Position numbers and translations under genes: made by a program. This document shows positions 37,201-47,512 of a stretch of 64,000 nt of DNA, one piece after another (the stretch's first letter is position 1; the number at the start of each line of letters is the position of its first letter). Under the pieces are notes generated by a model that was given only the letters and a program-made list of their open reading frames with translations, ran no database searches and had not been told where the DNA came from. Location: contig OZ059899.1 in assembly GCA_964057225.1 (NCBI GenBank), forward strand, positions 15,880,501 to 15,944,500, written 5' to 3'. The stretch is from Auanema rhodensis. Lineage: Eukaryota > Nematoda > Chromadorea > Rhabditida > Rhabditidae.

Positions 37201-40200
37201 AAACGGTTTATATCGACGCCATCCACAAGATTTGTTCACAAAAAAGTTCAGGCTGTAGTCACGTTGTGTCCGGTGAATGTTCGCTTTGCTCCAAGACCAT
37301 TATCCAAAATCAAATGAAAATACTTTGAGGTGGGGTATTCAGATGTTTAGATTCTGAATCTCTTAGAGAAATTTGGCTAGGACTTCTCCTGTTTACGGAA
37401 AAACGGTTTATATCGACGCCATCCACAAGATTTGTTCACAAAAAAGTTCAGGCTGTAGTCACGTTGTGTCCGGTGAATGTTCGCTTTGCTCCAAGACCAT
37501 TATCCAAAATCAAATGAAAATACTTTGAGGTGGGGTATTCAGATGTGTAGATTCTGAATCTCTTAGTGAAATTTGGCTAGGACTTCTCCTGTTTCCGGAA
37601 AAACGGTTTATATTGACCCCATCTACAAGATTTGTTCACAAAAAAGTTCAGGCTGTAGTCACGTTGTGTCCGGTGAATGTTCGCTTTGCTCCAAGACCAT
37701 TATCCAAAATCAAATGAAAATACTTTGAGGTGGGGTATTCAGATGTTTAGATTCTGAATCTCTTAGAGAAATTTGGCTAGGACTTCTCCTGTTTACGGAA
37801 AAACGGTTTATATCGACGCCATCCACAAGATTTGTTCACAAAAAAGTTCAGGCTGTAGTCACGTTGTGTCCGGTGAATGTTCGCTTTGCTCCAAGACCAT
37901 TATCCAAAATCAAATGAAAATACTTTGAGGTGGGGTATTCAGATGTGTAGATTCTCAATCTCTTAGTGAAATTTAGCTAGGACTTCTCCTGTTTACGGAA
38001 AAACGGTTTATATCGACGCCATCCACAAGATTTGTTCACAAAAAAGTTCAGGCTGTAGACACGTTGTGTCCGGTGAATGTTCGCTTTGCTCCAAGACCAT
38101 TATCCAAAATCAAATGAAAATACTTTGAGGTGGGGTATTCAGATGTGTAGATTCTGAATCTCTTAGTGAAATTTGGCTAGGACTTCTCCTGTTTCCGAAA
38201 AAACGGTTTATATCGACGCCATCCACAAGATTTGTTCACAAAAAAGTTCAGGCTGTAGTCACGTTGTGTCCGGTGAATGTTCGCTTTGCTCCAAGACCAT
38301 TATCCAAAATCAAATGAAAATACTTTGAGGTGGGGTATTCAGATGTGTAGATTCTGAATCTCTTAGAGAAATTTGGCTAGGACTTCTCCTGTTTACGGAA
38401 AAACGGTTTATATCGACGCCATCCACAAGATTTGTTCACAAAAAAGTTCAGGCTGTAGACACGTTGTGTCCGGTGAATGTTCGCTTTGCTCCAAGACCAT
38501 TATCCAAAATCAAACAAAAACACTTTGAGGTGGGGTATTCAGATGTGTAGATTCTCAATCTCTTAGTGAAATTTAGCTAGGACTTCTCCTGTTTACGGAA
38601 AAACGGTTTATATCGACGCCATCCACAAGATTTGTTCACAAAAAAGTTCAGGCTGTAGTCACGTTGTGTCCGGTGAATGTTCGCTTTGCTCCAAGACCAT
38701 TATCCAAAATCAAATGAAAATACTTTGAGGTGGGGTATTCAGATGTGTAGATTCTCAATCTCTTAGTGAAATTTAGCTAGGACTTCTCCTGTTTACGGAA
38801 AAACGGTTTATATCGACGCCATCCACAAGATTTGTTCACAAAAAAGTTCAGGCTGTAGACACGTTGTGTCCGGTGAATGTTCGCTTTGCTCCAAGACCAT
38901 TATCCAAAATCAAATGAAAATACTTTGAGGTGGGGTATTCAGATGTGTAGATTCTGAATCTCTTAGTGAAATTTGGCTAGGACTTCTCCTGTTTCCGAAA
39001 AAACGGTTTATATCGACGCCATCCACAAGATTTGTTCACAAAAAAGTTCAGGCTGTAGTCACGTTGTGTCCGGTGAATGTTCGCTTTGCTCCAAGACCAT
39101 TATCCAAAATCAAATGAAAATACTTTGAGGTGGGGTATTCAGATGTGTAGATTCTGAATCTCTTAGAGAAATTTGGCTAGGACTTCTCCTGTTTACGGAA
39201 AAACGGTTTATATCGACGCCATCCACAAGATTTGTTCACAAAAAAGTTCAGGCTGTAGTCACGTTGTGTCCGGTGAATGTTCGCTTTGCTCCAAGACCAA
39301 TATCCAAAATCAAACAAAAACACTTTGAGGTGGGGTATTCAGATGTGTAGATTCTGAATCTCTTGATGAAATTTAGCTAGGACTTCTCCTGTTTCCGGAA
39401 AAACGGTTTATATCGACGCCATCCACAAGATTTGTTCACAAAAAAGTTCAGGCTGTAGTCACGTTGTGTCCGGTGAATGTTCGCTTTTCTCTAAGATTAT
39501 TATCGAAAATCAACTAAAAACACTTTGAGGTGGGGTATTCAGATGTGTAGATTCTGAATCTCTTAGTGAAATTTGGCTAGGACTTCTCTTGTTTCCGGAA
39601 AAACGGTTTATATCGACCCCATCCACAAGATTTGTTCACAAAAAAGTTCAGGCTGTAGTCACGTTGTGTCCGGTGAATGTTCGCTTTGCTCCAAGACCAT
39701 CATCGAAAATCAAACAAAACCACTTTGAGGTGGGGTATTTAGTTGTGTAGATTCTGAATCTCTTAGTGAAATTTGGCTAGGACTTCTCCTGTTTCCGGAA
39801 AAACTGTTTATATCGACGCCATCCACAAGATTTGTTCACAAAAAAGTTCAGGCTGTAGACACGTTGTGTCCGGTGAATGTTCGCTTTGCTCCAAGACCAT
39901 TATCCAAAATCAAATGAAAATACTTTGAGGTGGGGTATTCAGATGTGTAGATTCTGAATCTCTTAATGAAATTTGGCTAGGACTTCTCCTGTTCACGGAA
40001 AAACGGTTTATATCGACCCTATCCACAAGATTTGTTCACAAAAAAGTGCAGGCTGTAGTCACGTTGTGTCCGGTGAATGTTCGCTTTGCTCCAAGACCAT
40101 TATCTAAAATCAAATGAAAATACTTTGAGGTGGGGTATTCAGATGTGTAGATTCTGAATCTCTTAGTGAAATTTGGCTAGGACTTCTCTTGTTTCCGGAA

Positions 40201-40859
40201 AAACGGTTTATATCGACCCCATCCACAAGATTTGTTCACAAAAAAGTTCAGGCTGTAGTCACGTTGTGTCCGGTGAATGTTCGCTTTGCTCCAAGACCAT
40301 CATCGAAAATCAAACAAAACCACTTTGAGGTGGGGTATTTAGTTGTGTAGATTCTGAATCTCTTAGTGAAATTTGGCTAGGACTTCTCCTGTTTCCGGAA
40401 AAACTGTTTATATCGACGCCATCCACAAGATTTGTTCACAAAAAAGTTCAGGCTGTAGTCACGTTGTGTCCGGTGAATGTTCGCTTTGCTCCAAGACCAT
40501 TATCCAAAATCAAATGAAAATACTTTGAGGTGGGGTATTCAGATGTGTAGATTCTCAATCTCTTAGTGAAATTTAGCTAGGACTTCTCCTGTTTACGGAA
40601 AAACGGTTTATATCGACGCCATCCACAAGATTTGTTCACAAAAAAGTTCAGGCTGTAGACACGTTGTGTCCGGTGAATGTTCGCTTTGCTCCAAGACCAT
40701 TATCCAAAATCAAATGAAAATACTTTGAGGTGGGGTATTCAGATGTGTAGATTCTGAATCTCTTAGTGAAATTTGGCTAGGACTTCTCCTGTTTCCGAAA
40801 AAACGGTTTATATCGACGCCATCCACAAGATTTGTTCACAAAAAAGTTCAGGCTGTAGT
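34266..40859. repeat. 200-bp satellite array, left part
   Basis: 33 monomers, the last interrupted by the retrotransposon. Each starts GTGTCCGGTGAATGTTCGCT and the starts are at 34266, 34466, 34666 and so on to 40666, an exact 200-base step with no net insertion or deletion. Monomers differ by scattered substitutions that recur in set combinations. Bases about 20-60 of the monomer vary most: GCTCCAAGACCATTATCC, GTTCCAAGACCATCATCG and TCTCTAAGATTATTATCG are alternatives. The stretches ACTTTGAGGTGGGGTATT and CCACAAGATTTGTTCACA hardly change. No open frame spans a monomer and no RNA polymerase III box is obvious. I do not recognise the family. Confidence 0.98.
40855..40859. repeat. Target site duplication GTAGT, left copy
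   Basis: GTAGT belongs to the satellite monomer (GGCTGTAGTCACG) and is repeated at 47508-47512 on the other side of the element, as expected from LTR-element integration with a 5-base stagger. Confidence 0.95.
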
Positions 40860-41090
40860 TGTCTTGAATAAACAAAGAACACAAAATATATTATAACTAT
40901 TTATTATAAATAATTGGCAACGACCGATTATTATAAGTGTTAACTCGAAGAATAAAAAATGTTAATAACAAAAACAATGAAAAATGACTCTCACGTGAAC
41001 TTTCACGTGTTTTATAATAATGATTCAAAAATGGTAAAGATTATTCATGTTCTTCATTAATTATCTTCAATTTCTGATTAGATCAGAACA
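40860..41090 (-). repeat. 3' LTR of BEL/Pao element
   Basis: 231 bp, ends TG...CA, identical base for base to the copy at 47277-47507. In element orientation it lies downstream of pol. Confidence 0.96.
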
Positions 41091-41100
41091 TTCCCGCCTC
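41091..41100 (-). other. Polypurine tract of the element
   Basis: On the minus strand GAGGCGGGAA lies directly before the 3' LTR, the place where plus-strand DNA synthesis is primed. It is purine except for one C. Position is the main evidence. Confidence 0.6.
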
Positions 41101-41209
41101 AAAGAAGACGTATTTGATTCCTTAATTTGATTTTTATTATTATTTTGTTTCTTTACATCTTTTTCACGTTTTTGTTACGTGATGGCTCCCAACGACCAAA
41201 ACATTAATT

Positions 41210-44200
41210 TCATAAATATTCTTTATAGTTTATTCTAGCTATTGGTCTCAAGCGATGGTTCCATTGTTCGGTACCTCTTGGAATTATTGTATTTGATATA
41301 CAATCTTGTTGTTTTTGGTGAATTTCTGATTTTGGTTCTGATTCTTCATCTTTGGTTTCATCTTCCGTTTCCTTATGATTTTCATCGTATTGTTGGTTAA
41401 TTTCAAGAGGAATTAATTGATTTATACTTTTTCTTAATAAATTTCCTTCAGAATTTTTTATAATGGCCGTTCTTATCTGTTTATCTGGAGATATGATCAA
41501 TTCTTTTATAAGAACCATAGGCCATTTATTTCTTTTGGTGCCAATTTTTTCGCACAATACTATATCTCCTACTTTCGGAATGTTTTTTGAATAGTTTTTC
41601 ATATTTCTATACTTAATATTATTAGCTCTTAATTCTTCAAGATAATGACCTGTCCATTCAAGCCAAAATTTTTCTACTTTTTCATTGCAAATTTCCATCC
41701 ATTCTTTAATTTCTCTTTTATTTTCTAAATTAGTTTTATTTTCATTTCCCATATAACATGGTAATATATTACTTGGATGATAAATTTCTAAGCTCATTGG
41801 AGTTATAATTGTATCAAAATCTGTTTCAATATTAGTGAGAGGTCGGTTATTTATTACAGTTTCTATCTCAGCTAAAATTGTTTCAAGTTCTCTCAGTTCT
41901 ATTATTCTTACATCTAAGTTTTTCATTAGATATTTTTTAGTGATTCCGATCATTTTTTCATAAAAACCTCCTTTCCAGGGAGAATGTGGAGTTATGAACT
42001 TCCATTGAATAAAGTTCTTGCTCGAAAATTCTTTCAAAATTTTTTCTCCTTTAATAAATTGTGAGCCGTTATCACTATATATTATTTTCGGTATTCTTTT
42101 TCTTGCAAAAAATTTTCTTAGTACCAAAATGAATTCTTTGGATGTACAATCATGAACTAAATCAATATATATAGCTCTCGTGCATAGACATGTTATAAGC
42201 ATAATCCACACTTTTTTAGTTTCATTTTCTTTTTTGACGTATAATGGTCCAGCAAAATCAACACCAATATTTTCATATGGTTTGAATTTATTAATTCTAT
42301 GTATAGGTAACTGTGGAAAATCTGGATATTTATACGGTCTGTTATTTAATTTTTTACATTTTAAACATCTTGAATTGATTGTGTTTACTATATTCTTCAA
42401 TTTTATTATAAAAAAATTCTTTCTTATCATTGATATGAACGTGTTTCTTGCAGGATGTAACATGATACCATGCATATAGTTCAAAAATAAATTAGAATAA
42501 TTTGTTTTTCCAAATAATAGTATCGGATATTCATCAATACTCTTATTATCATTACCCATTCTGCCTCTTACTCTTAGAATATTATATTCATCCTTTATGA
42601 TATCCAGACTTTTATATTTTTTCTTTTCTAGGCTATTTATATTCTGTTCTTGATGCATTTTTATTATCAATTTCTCGATTAATTTATTTTTTATGCCTTC
42701 AGATTTTGCATCTCTGAGTTCTTCCATGATTTTATTCGAATTCATCCATTTTTCTTTTCTTAGTTTGCATGCAAACATAACTATTACTTTAATAATAGAC
42801 ATATATTCGGAAAAGGAAGAATATTTTCCTGCTAAACTTTCAAAATTTTCATATAAATTGTTTCGTTTTGTATTTATCAATAGATTTATGATTTTACTTT
42901 TACTAATTTCTGGATTAATAATGTTTTGCTGTGTTATAACATTGGCTTTAAATAAATTTTCCTCTTTCATCCAATAAGGACCATTTTTCCACATTTCAAA
43001 TTTAGCTTCATCTATATCTGCTCCTCTTGTAGGAATATCTGCAGGGTTTGCTTCAGATTTAACATAAAAATATTCTATTACTTTATCTTTTTCTTTCATT
43101 TCTTGACTGATTTCGTTTATTTTTTCTATTCTATTTCGAATATATAATTTTTTCTGAGGATTCTTTGATATCCAATGAAGTACGACTTGTGAATCAGTGA
43201 AAATTTTAATATTTCTTATATTAACGTTCATTTCTTTAAAATTTTCTCTAATTAATTTAAATCCTAGTACCATTGCTGATAATTCTTTCATCGGAATTGT
43301 ACCTTCTATCATTGTTGAAGATTTAGAATTTAAAAATTGGATATTAATTATATTATTTTGATCATTATATTCAATTATATATGCTACTGCAGCTATCACA
43401 TCTTTAGATGCGTCAGTGAATAAACAATATTCTAATTTTACTGGATTTTGATTTCTTAGGATTTGTCTTGGAAATTTTAAAAACTTATTTCTTAGTTTTT
43501 CGGTTATATTTAACCATTCATTAATCAAATCTTTTTCAGTGATTTCATCGTTCCAATCGTTTTTTAAATCCCATAATTTTTTCATAAATAGTTTTGCTTT
43601 CAGCATGATAGGTTGAGATATACCTATAGGATCAAAAACTGAATTAATAAAGCTCAAAACATTTTTTCTTGTTAGGTTATTAGCTTTCCAATTTGGGAAT
43701 TCAATAATGAATTCATCACTTTCTTTCTCATAGTTCATTCCCAAGATTTTCATGCTTCCTTCCTTCATTTTATCTTTTTGTGGGATCATTTGCATAATAT
43801 TTGGGTTATTACTATAGAATTCTCTTACATTCATATTAACCTTTGAGAAAAGATTTTTTATTTCTTCATATAGTTTTAAATTTTGATTGACATTACTTAC
43901 TTTCAGCATAATATTATCAACATAAATATTTTTCATTATATCTTCATTAATATCTCTTTTTTCCTTATTTAAAAAATATATTATACTTGCTGCTAATAAG
44001 AATGGTGAACTATTAACACCGAAAGGTATCCTAGTAAACCTTAAATTCACTAAATTACTGTTATCTATTTCCTTTCTAATATCTTTAATCCACAAAATTC
44101 GTGTTAAATCACGATGTTGTTTTTTCAATTCAATTTGATGAAAAGCTTTTTCGATATCGCCCATTATGAATTCTTTACATAATCGCAATCTAATTAGCAT

Positions 44201-45313
44201 GCCAACTAGATTTGGAATGATTCCTTCACCTTTATATAGAATATCGTTTAGTGATTTACAGTTTTTTGATTTGCTTGAGGCGTTTAAAACTATTCGTAAC
44301 TTTGTTGTATTGCTACTTAGTTTCATCACAAAATGATGGGGAATATAATAAGTTAAAAATGGATGACTTGTTTTCGGAGCTATTTCTAATATTCCGGTTT
44401 TTAATTGCTCTTGAATTGTTTCATTATATTTTTTAAATATTTCATCTTGATTTTTGAAACTTTTTAACAAGCTTTTTAAACATCCTATGCTTTTACCAAA
44501 ATTATTGTCTATAGCTTGAATATTAGGTTTAATAGGAAACAATACTGATATTCTATTATTATTTATAGTTACATTTTCATGAAAATTATTCCATGCCAAT
44601 TCATCATCTTTCTTTCTTAAAATATCTTTTGTTTCCCTTTTTTCTTTCTCAAGTCTAATTCCAGTTAAAAAACATTTCAGTTCTTCGCTTATTTCATAGT
44701 TTTCATCCTTTTCTGAAGTTCCAATTATGATTGGGTTTAGTTTTGTTGGCATCATAATTAATCCTGATTTTAATACATACGATTTGAACTCTTTTGGAAC
44801 TATTTTCCAATAATTATCCATACCAATTAAAATATCCGGTTCTAATTCTGTTATTTTATTGAGTTTTTCATATTCGGATATTTGATTATATTGCTTTTCA
44901 TACGTTTTCTCTTCATTTTCTTCATTAGCATATTGCTCTAAGTGTTTCTGGTTAATTAGCATAATTTCTGTTACGTCCTCCTTACTTATGTTTGGTATTT
45001 TTATTTTGTCTGTTATATTAGATATAGTTAAAAAGTTTAATTTCATGTCTTCTATTTTCATTTTTACCAATTTTGATTTTATTATATTTTCTTTATCTCC
45101 AATAGTTCCTATTGGGATATTTTTCTCATCTTCTATTTCTAATTCTAGTTCATTTGAAACTTCTTCTTTTATAAATGATCTTTGAGAACATGAATCAAAT
45201 ATTATAGTTAAATTTTTGCTTTTAAATGTTAAATATGAGATAAAAAACGTATTTTCTAAATTACTACTATAAATTTCATTTGAAAATAATGTTTTTGATT
45301 TCTTTTCGATCAT
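41210..45313 (-). CDS. pol: BEL/Pao Pol polyprotein
   Basis: 1,367 residues, uninterrupted. Domains: aspartic protease (DUF1758-like) near 25-130 with FDSCSQRSF, D40, where DSG or DTG is usual; reverse transcriptase about 300-560, with MGDIEKAFHQI (D386), IPFGVNSSPF and YVDN (464-467) in place of the common YVDD; Pao-type RNase H about 620-765 with D634, E677, D707 and D759 (FTDASKD, FTDSQVVLHW, NPADIPTRG); integrase with H948, H953, C983 and C986, then D1019, D1081 and E1119 (VDFAGPLYV, SDNGSQF, GGFYEK); and a C-terminal DUF5641-like end (VGDIVLCEK). The ATG at 45313 overlaps the gag stop as ATGA and pol lies in the -1 frame. Whether it is made by frameshift or by restart is open. AT-rich codon use. 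Confidence 0.95.
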   Translation of the reverse strand: MIEKKSKTLFSNEIYSSNLENTFFISYLTFKSKNLTIIFDSCSQRSFIKEEVSNELELEIEDEKNIPIGTIGDKENIIKSKLVKMKIEDMKLNFLTISNITDKIKIPNISKEDVTEIMLINQKHLEQYANEENEEKTYEKQYNQISEYEKLNKITELEPDILIGMDNYWKIVPKEFKSYVLKSGLIMMPTKLNPIIIGTSEKDENYEISEELKCFLTGIRLEKEKRETKDILRKKDDELAWNNFHENVTINNNRISVLFPIKPNIQAIDNNFGKSIGCLKSLLKSFKNQDEIFKKYNETIQEQLKTGILEIAPKTSHPFLTYYIPHHFVMKLSSNTTKLRIVLNASSKSKNCKSLNDILYKGEGIIPNLVGMLIRLRLCKEFIMGDIEKAFHQIELKKQHRDLTRILWIKDIRKEIDNSNLVNLRFTRIPFGVNSSPFLLAASIIYFLNKEKRDINEDIMKNIYVDNIMLKVSNVNQNLKLYEEIKNLFSKVNMNVREFYSNNPNIMQMIPQKDKMKEGSMKILGMNYEKESDEFIIEFPNWKANNLTRKNVLSFINSVFDPIGISQPIMLKAKLFMKKLWDLKNDWNDEITEKDLINEWLNITEKLRNKFLKFPRQILRNQNPVKLEYCLFTDASKDVIAAVAYIIEYNDQNNIINIQFLNSKSSTMIEGTIPMKELSAMVLGFKLIRENFKEMNVNIRNIKIFTDSQVVLHWISKNPQKKLYIRNRIEKINEISQEMKEKDKVIEYFYVKSEANPADIPTRGADIDEAKFEMWKNGPYWMKEENLFKANVITQQNIINPEISKSKIINLLINTKRNNLYENFESLAGKYSSFSEYMSIIKVIVMFACKLRKEKWMNSNKIMEELRDAKSEGIKNKLIEKLIIKMHQEQNINSLEKKKYKSLDIIKDEYNILRVRGRMGNDNKSIDEYPILLFGKTNYSNLFLNYMHGIMLHPARNTFISMIRKNFFIIKLKNIVNTINSRCLKCKKLNNRPYKYPDFPQLPIHRINKFKPYENIGVDFAGPLYVKKENETKKVWIMLITCLCTRAIYIDLVHDCTSKEFILVLRKFFARKRIPKIIYSDNGSQFIKGEKILKEFSSKNFIQWKFITPHSPWKGGFYEKMIGITKKYLMKNLDVRIIELRELETILAEIETVINNRPLTNIETDFDTIITPMSLEIYHPSNILPCYMGNENKTNLENKREIKEWMEICNEKVEKFWLEWTGHYLEELRANNIKYRNMKNYSKNIPKVGDIVLCEKIGTKRNKWPMVLIKELIISPDKQIRTAIIKNSEGNLLRKSINQLIPLEINQQYDENHKETEDETKDEESEPKSEIHQKQQDCISNTIIPRGTEQWNHRLRPIARINYKEYL

Positions 45314-47184
45314 GTTACTTTCCGATTTTTTGGGGTAAACCGAAAATTTTGTCCTAATGGTTCTGAATTTCCTCCTGTTGGATGTATCATTTCGAATTTC
45401 GAATTATTTCTTTCTTTAGCATCATTTCTTGAATTCAAGTTATCTTCTTGATCATTTTTCTTCCAATTATGTTCGAAATTACTTTCTGATGCTTTATAAC
45501 ATAACATTTCATGATGATTTCCCTGACAATTTTGACATTTATCTTTATCACAATTAAAGGAAGTATGATTTGTATTAAAACAGAGCCAGCAACGTTTTTC
45601 TCTTATTATTATTTCTCTTTTTTCCTTAACTCCGGTCATTTTTCGACAATCTTTAGCTTCATGATTATTTAATTTACAAAAAATGCATGAAATTCTTTTG
45701 AAATTCTTTTCATTTTTAACAAATGATCCTTTATAATTGTTCGAATTTCTTTCATATCTTTCTCTATTTACTTTTGTTAGAAAATTTACAGTTGGTCTGT
45801 GTTCTTCTTTATGTAATTGATTTGAATTTGAAGCAGCCAAGACCGCTTTTATTTTTATTTCTATGCATTTTAGAATATCTTCTATATTCAGTCTTTTATT
45901 TTCTGTTATTTCTATTTCTGATATTCTTGTATTTATTTCGATATCAAATTTACTTTTCACTATTTCGATTATTTCTTCATTATCGATATTTTCATATTCT
46001 TCTAATGCTGATAGAATTGATTTTATTTTGTAAAAGTTTTCTCTTGCATAGATTGGATTCCCATATGCTTTTCTGACATTATTTAATTCTTTCTTTAAAT
46101 CTTTTTTAATTTCATATGGTCTATCGAATGTATCTTTTATTATTTTCAGAGCTTTCACATAGTTTCTCCCGTCAAGCGGTAAATGCTCCACAAGTTGTGC
46201 TGGAAAATCAGTAAGTGAATTTTTTAATTGATATAATTTTTCTAAATTTGTTAAATTATTATTATTATGAATAAGCATCATAAATATGTTGAAAAATTCT
46301 TTGAATCTTTTTATATCACCATTGAATTTTTTGATTTCCATTTGTGGTTTGAATTTTATATTATTTATATAATTTTTACATTCGTATTCTTGAAAGGATT
46401 CGGATAGATTTGAATCTGTCTCATATTTTTCATTGATCTCATTTGTACTTATATAATCATCATTATTTCTGTATTTTGGAGATGTTATATTTTTTTGATG
46501 ATATTCATTTTTTAATTCATTTAAGCTGTTTGTTAAATGTTCAATTTTAAGTAATAAATCATTTTTTTCAAGGTTACTTGTTATTTTATGTGAGGGAGGT
46601 TCACTTTTTAAGGTAGTTTGGGAACTGTTTCGGCTATATATCGGATCTTGAATCATTTTCTTATTGAAAATTGGTGTGAATCTGGTTGAAAGTTTTTCGT
46701 ATTCTGATTCTACATCACTCTGACTTGAGCATTCACTTTCATTTTCATATTTTGAAATTATAGCATCTTGCGCTAATAAATCTTTTCTATTTAATATTTC
46801 AAGAAACTCTTCCTCATTTATTTTGAAATTTCTTAAAATAATTCTTAATTCTTCATGTGATTCATTTCTTTGTATCTCTTTACCGATTTTCACAAATTCT
46901 CTTATTTCCTTTTTAAGGCTTTCCCAGTTTTCAATGATTATTGACTTTTCTAAACTATCCATTATCTCAGGAAAATTTACTTCGTTTCTCAATATTATGG
47001 TTCTTTCCATTAAATTTGAAAATCTTGTCAAATAATCTTTCAAATTTTCATAAAAATTCTCTTTTTCTACGAAATTTTCTTCGAACACATACAGTAATTC
47101 TTCTCTTTTCGCGAGTGTATTCACTATTCTTTTTTGAATTCCTGTCTTATTACGGTAACCCGTTTTAGAAGAGCAAAGACTCAT
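45310..47184 (-). CDS. gag: BEL/Pao Gag protein with three zinc knuckles
   Basis: Structural nucleocapsid precursor. 624 residues from the first true ATG at 47184; the frame extends upstream to 47205 only through a TTG. Seen: a charged, coiled-coil-like N-terminal half; a DUF1759-like region typical of BEL/Pao Gag (IKKFNGDIKRFKEFFNIFM, then LPLDGRNYVKALKIIKDTF); and three knuckles near residues 497-565: CIFC....H....C (CX2CX4HX4C), CWLC....H....C (CX2CX4HX4C) and CQNC....H...C (CX2CX4HX3C). The stop overlaps the pol start. Length and layout fit the family. Confidence 0.93.
   Translation of the reverse strand: MSLCSSKTGYRNKTGIQKRIVNTLAKREELLYVFEENFVEKENFYENLKDYLTRFSNLMERTIILRNEVNFPEIMDSLEKSIIIENWESLKKEIREFVKIGKEIQRNESHEELRIILRNFKINEEEFLEILNRKDLLAQDAIISKYENESECSSQSDVESEYEKLSTRFTPIFNKKMIQDPIYSRNSSQTTLKSEPPSHKITSNLEKNDLLLKIEHLTNSLNELKNEYHQKNITSPKYRNNDDYISTNEINEKYETDSNLSESFQEYECKNYINNIKFKPQMEIKKFNGDIKRFKEFFNIFMMLIHNNNNLTNLEKLYQLKNSLTDFPAQLVEHLPLDGRNYVKALKIIKDTFDRPYEIKKDLKKELNNVRKAYGNPIYARENFYKIKSILSALEEYENIDNEEIIEIVKSKFDIEINTRISEIEITENKRLNIEDILKCIEIKIKAVLAASNSNQLHKEEHRPTVNFLTKVNRERYERNSNNYKGSFVKNEKNFKRISCIFCKLNNHEAKDCRKMTGVKEKREIIIREKRCWLCFNTNHTSFNCDKDKCQNCQGNHHEMLCYKASESNFEHNWKKNDQEDNLNSRNDAKERNNSKFEMIHPTGGNSEPLGQNFRFTPKNRKVT
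45325..45331 (-). promoter_or_regulatory. Possible -1 frameshift slippery heptamer
   Basis: A AAA AAT in the gag frame (minus strand), 12 bases before the gag stop. It fits the X XXY YYZ pattern for -1 slippage, and the pol frame is open back through this point. A downstream stimulatory structure was not identified. Confidence 0.45.
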
Positions 47185-47219
47185 TTCTTTTTTAATAAAT
47201 TTCAATTAGTGCTTTTTAC

Positions 47220-47237
47220 TTTTTTTTTTTTTTTTTT
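47220..47237 (-). other. Poly(A) run in the element leader
   Basis: 18 consecutive A on the minus strand between the primer site and the gag ATG. Unusual for a packaged RNA leader; it may be part of the leader or a slippage-grown tract. Confidence 0.8.
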
Positions 47238-47258
47238 CACTTTTTATCGGCTATTTTA

Positions 47259-47269
47259 CCGATGCACCA
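47259..47269 (-). other. Primer binding site, tRNA-Gly-like
   Basis: Minus strand TGGTGCATCGG, 7 bases inside the 5' LTR. It is the complement of CCGATGCACCA, the 3' end of animal tRNA-Gly(GCC) (GCATCGG acceptor stem). Eleven matching bases including the CCA. Confidence 0.75.
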
Positions 47270-47276
47270 CTTTTTA

Positions 47277-47507
47277 TGTCTTGAATAAACAAAGAACACA
47301 AAATATATTATAACTATTTATTATAAATAATTGGCAACGACCGATTATTATAAGTGTTAACTCGAAGAATAAAAAATGTTAATAACAAAAACAATGAAAA
47401 ATGACTCTCACGTGAACTTTCACGTGTTTTATAATAATGATTCAAAAATGGTAAAGATTATTCATGTTCTTCATTAATTATCTTCAATTTCTGATTAGAT
47501 CAGAACA
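47277..47507 (-). repeat. 5' LTR of BEL/Pao element
   Basis: 231 bp, identical to 40860-41090. As the 5' LTR it should carry the promoter. On the minus strand it contains A/T-rich stretches and a CACGTG pair (CTCACGTGAAC and TTTCACGTG on the plus strand), an E-box-like palindrome present twice. Confidence 0.96.
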
Positions 47508-47512
47508 GTAGT
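47508..47512. repeat. Target site duplication GTAGT, right copy
   Basis: Matches 40855-40859. The satellite resumes with CACGTT and the next monomer starts at 47519, exactly where the 200-base register predicts after excision. Confidence 0.95.

Larger units (their letters stand above)
40860..47507 (-). mobile_element. Intact BEL/Pao LTR retrotransposon
   Basis: 6,648 bp, minus strand, with identical 231-bp LTRs that begin TG and end CA, a 5-bp duplication GTAGT, a primer site next to the 5' LTR (at the right end), a purine tract next to the 3' LTR (at the left end), and undisrupted gag and pol frames. Domain order in pol (protease, reverse transcriptase, RNase H, integrase) together with the gag type places it in BEL/Pao (Bel-Pao, Semotivirus-like) rather than Ty3 or Copia. 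No env-like frame is present. Removing the element and one GTAGT leaves the satellite in exact 200-base register, so it jumped into an existing array. LTR identity means the insertion is young. It is markedly AT-rich. Confidence 0.97.

Noticed and set aside
42180-47168. Plus-strand open frames across the retrotransposon (for example 45723-46076, 42693-42977)
   Set aside because: They are shadows of the AT-rich gag and pol frames on the minus strand: Leu/Phe-rich with no domains.
47185-47205. Upstream extension of gag to 47205
   Set aside because: The first codon there is TTG; the first ATG is at 47184.
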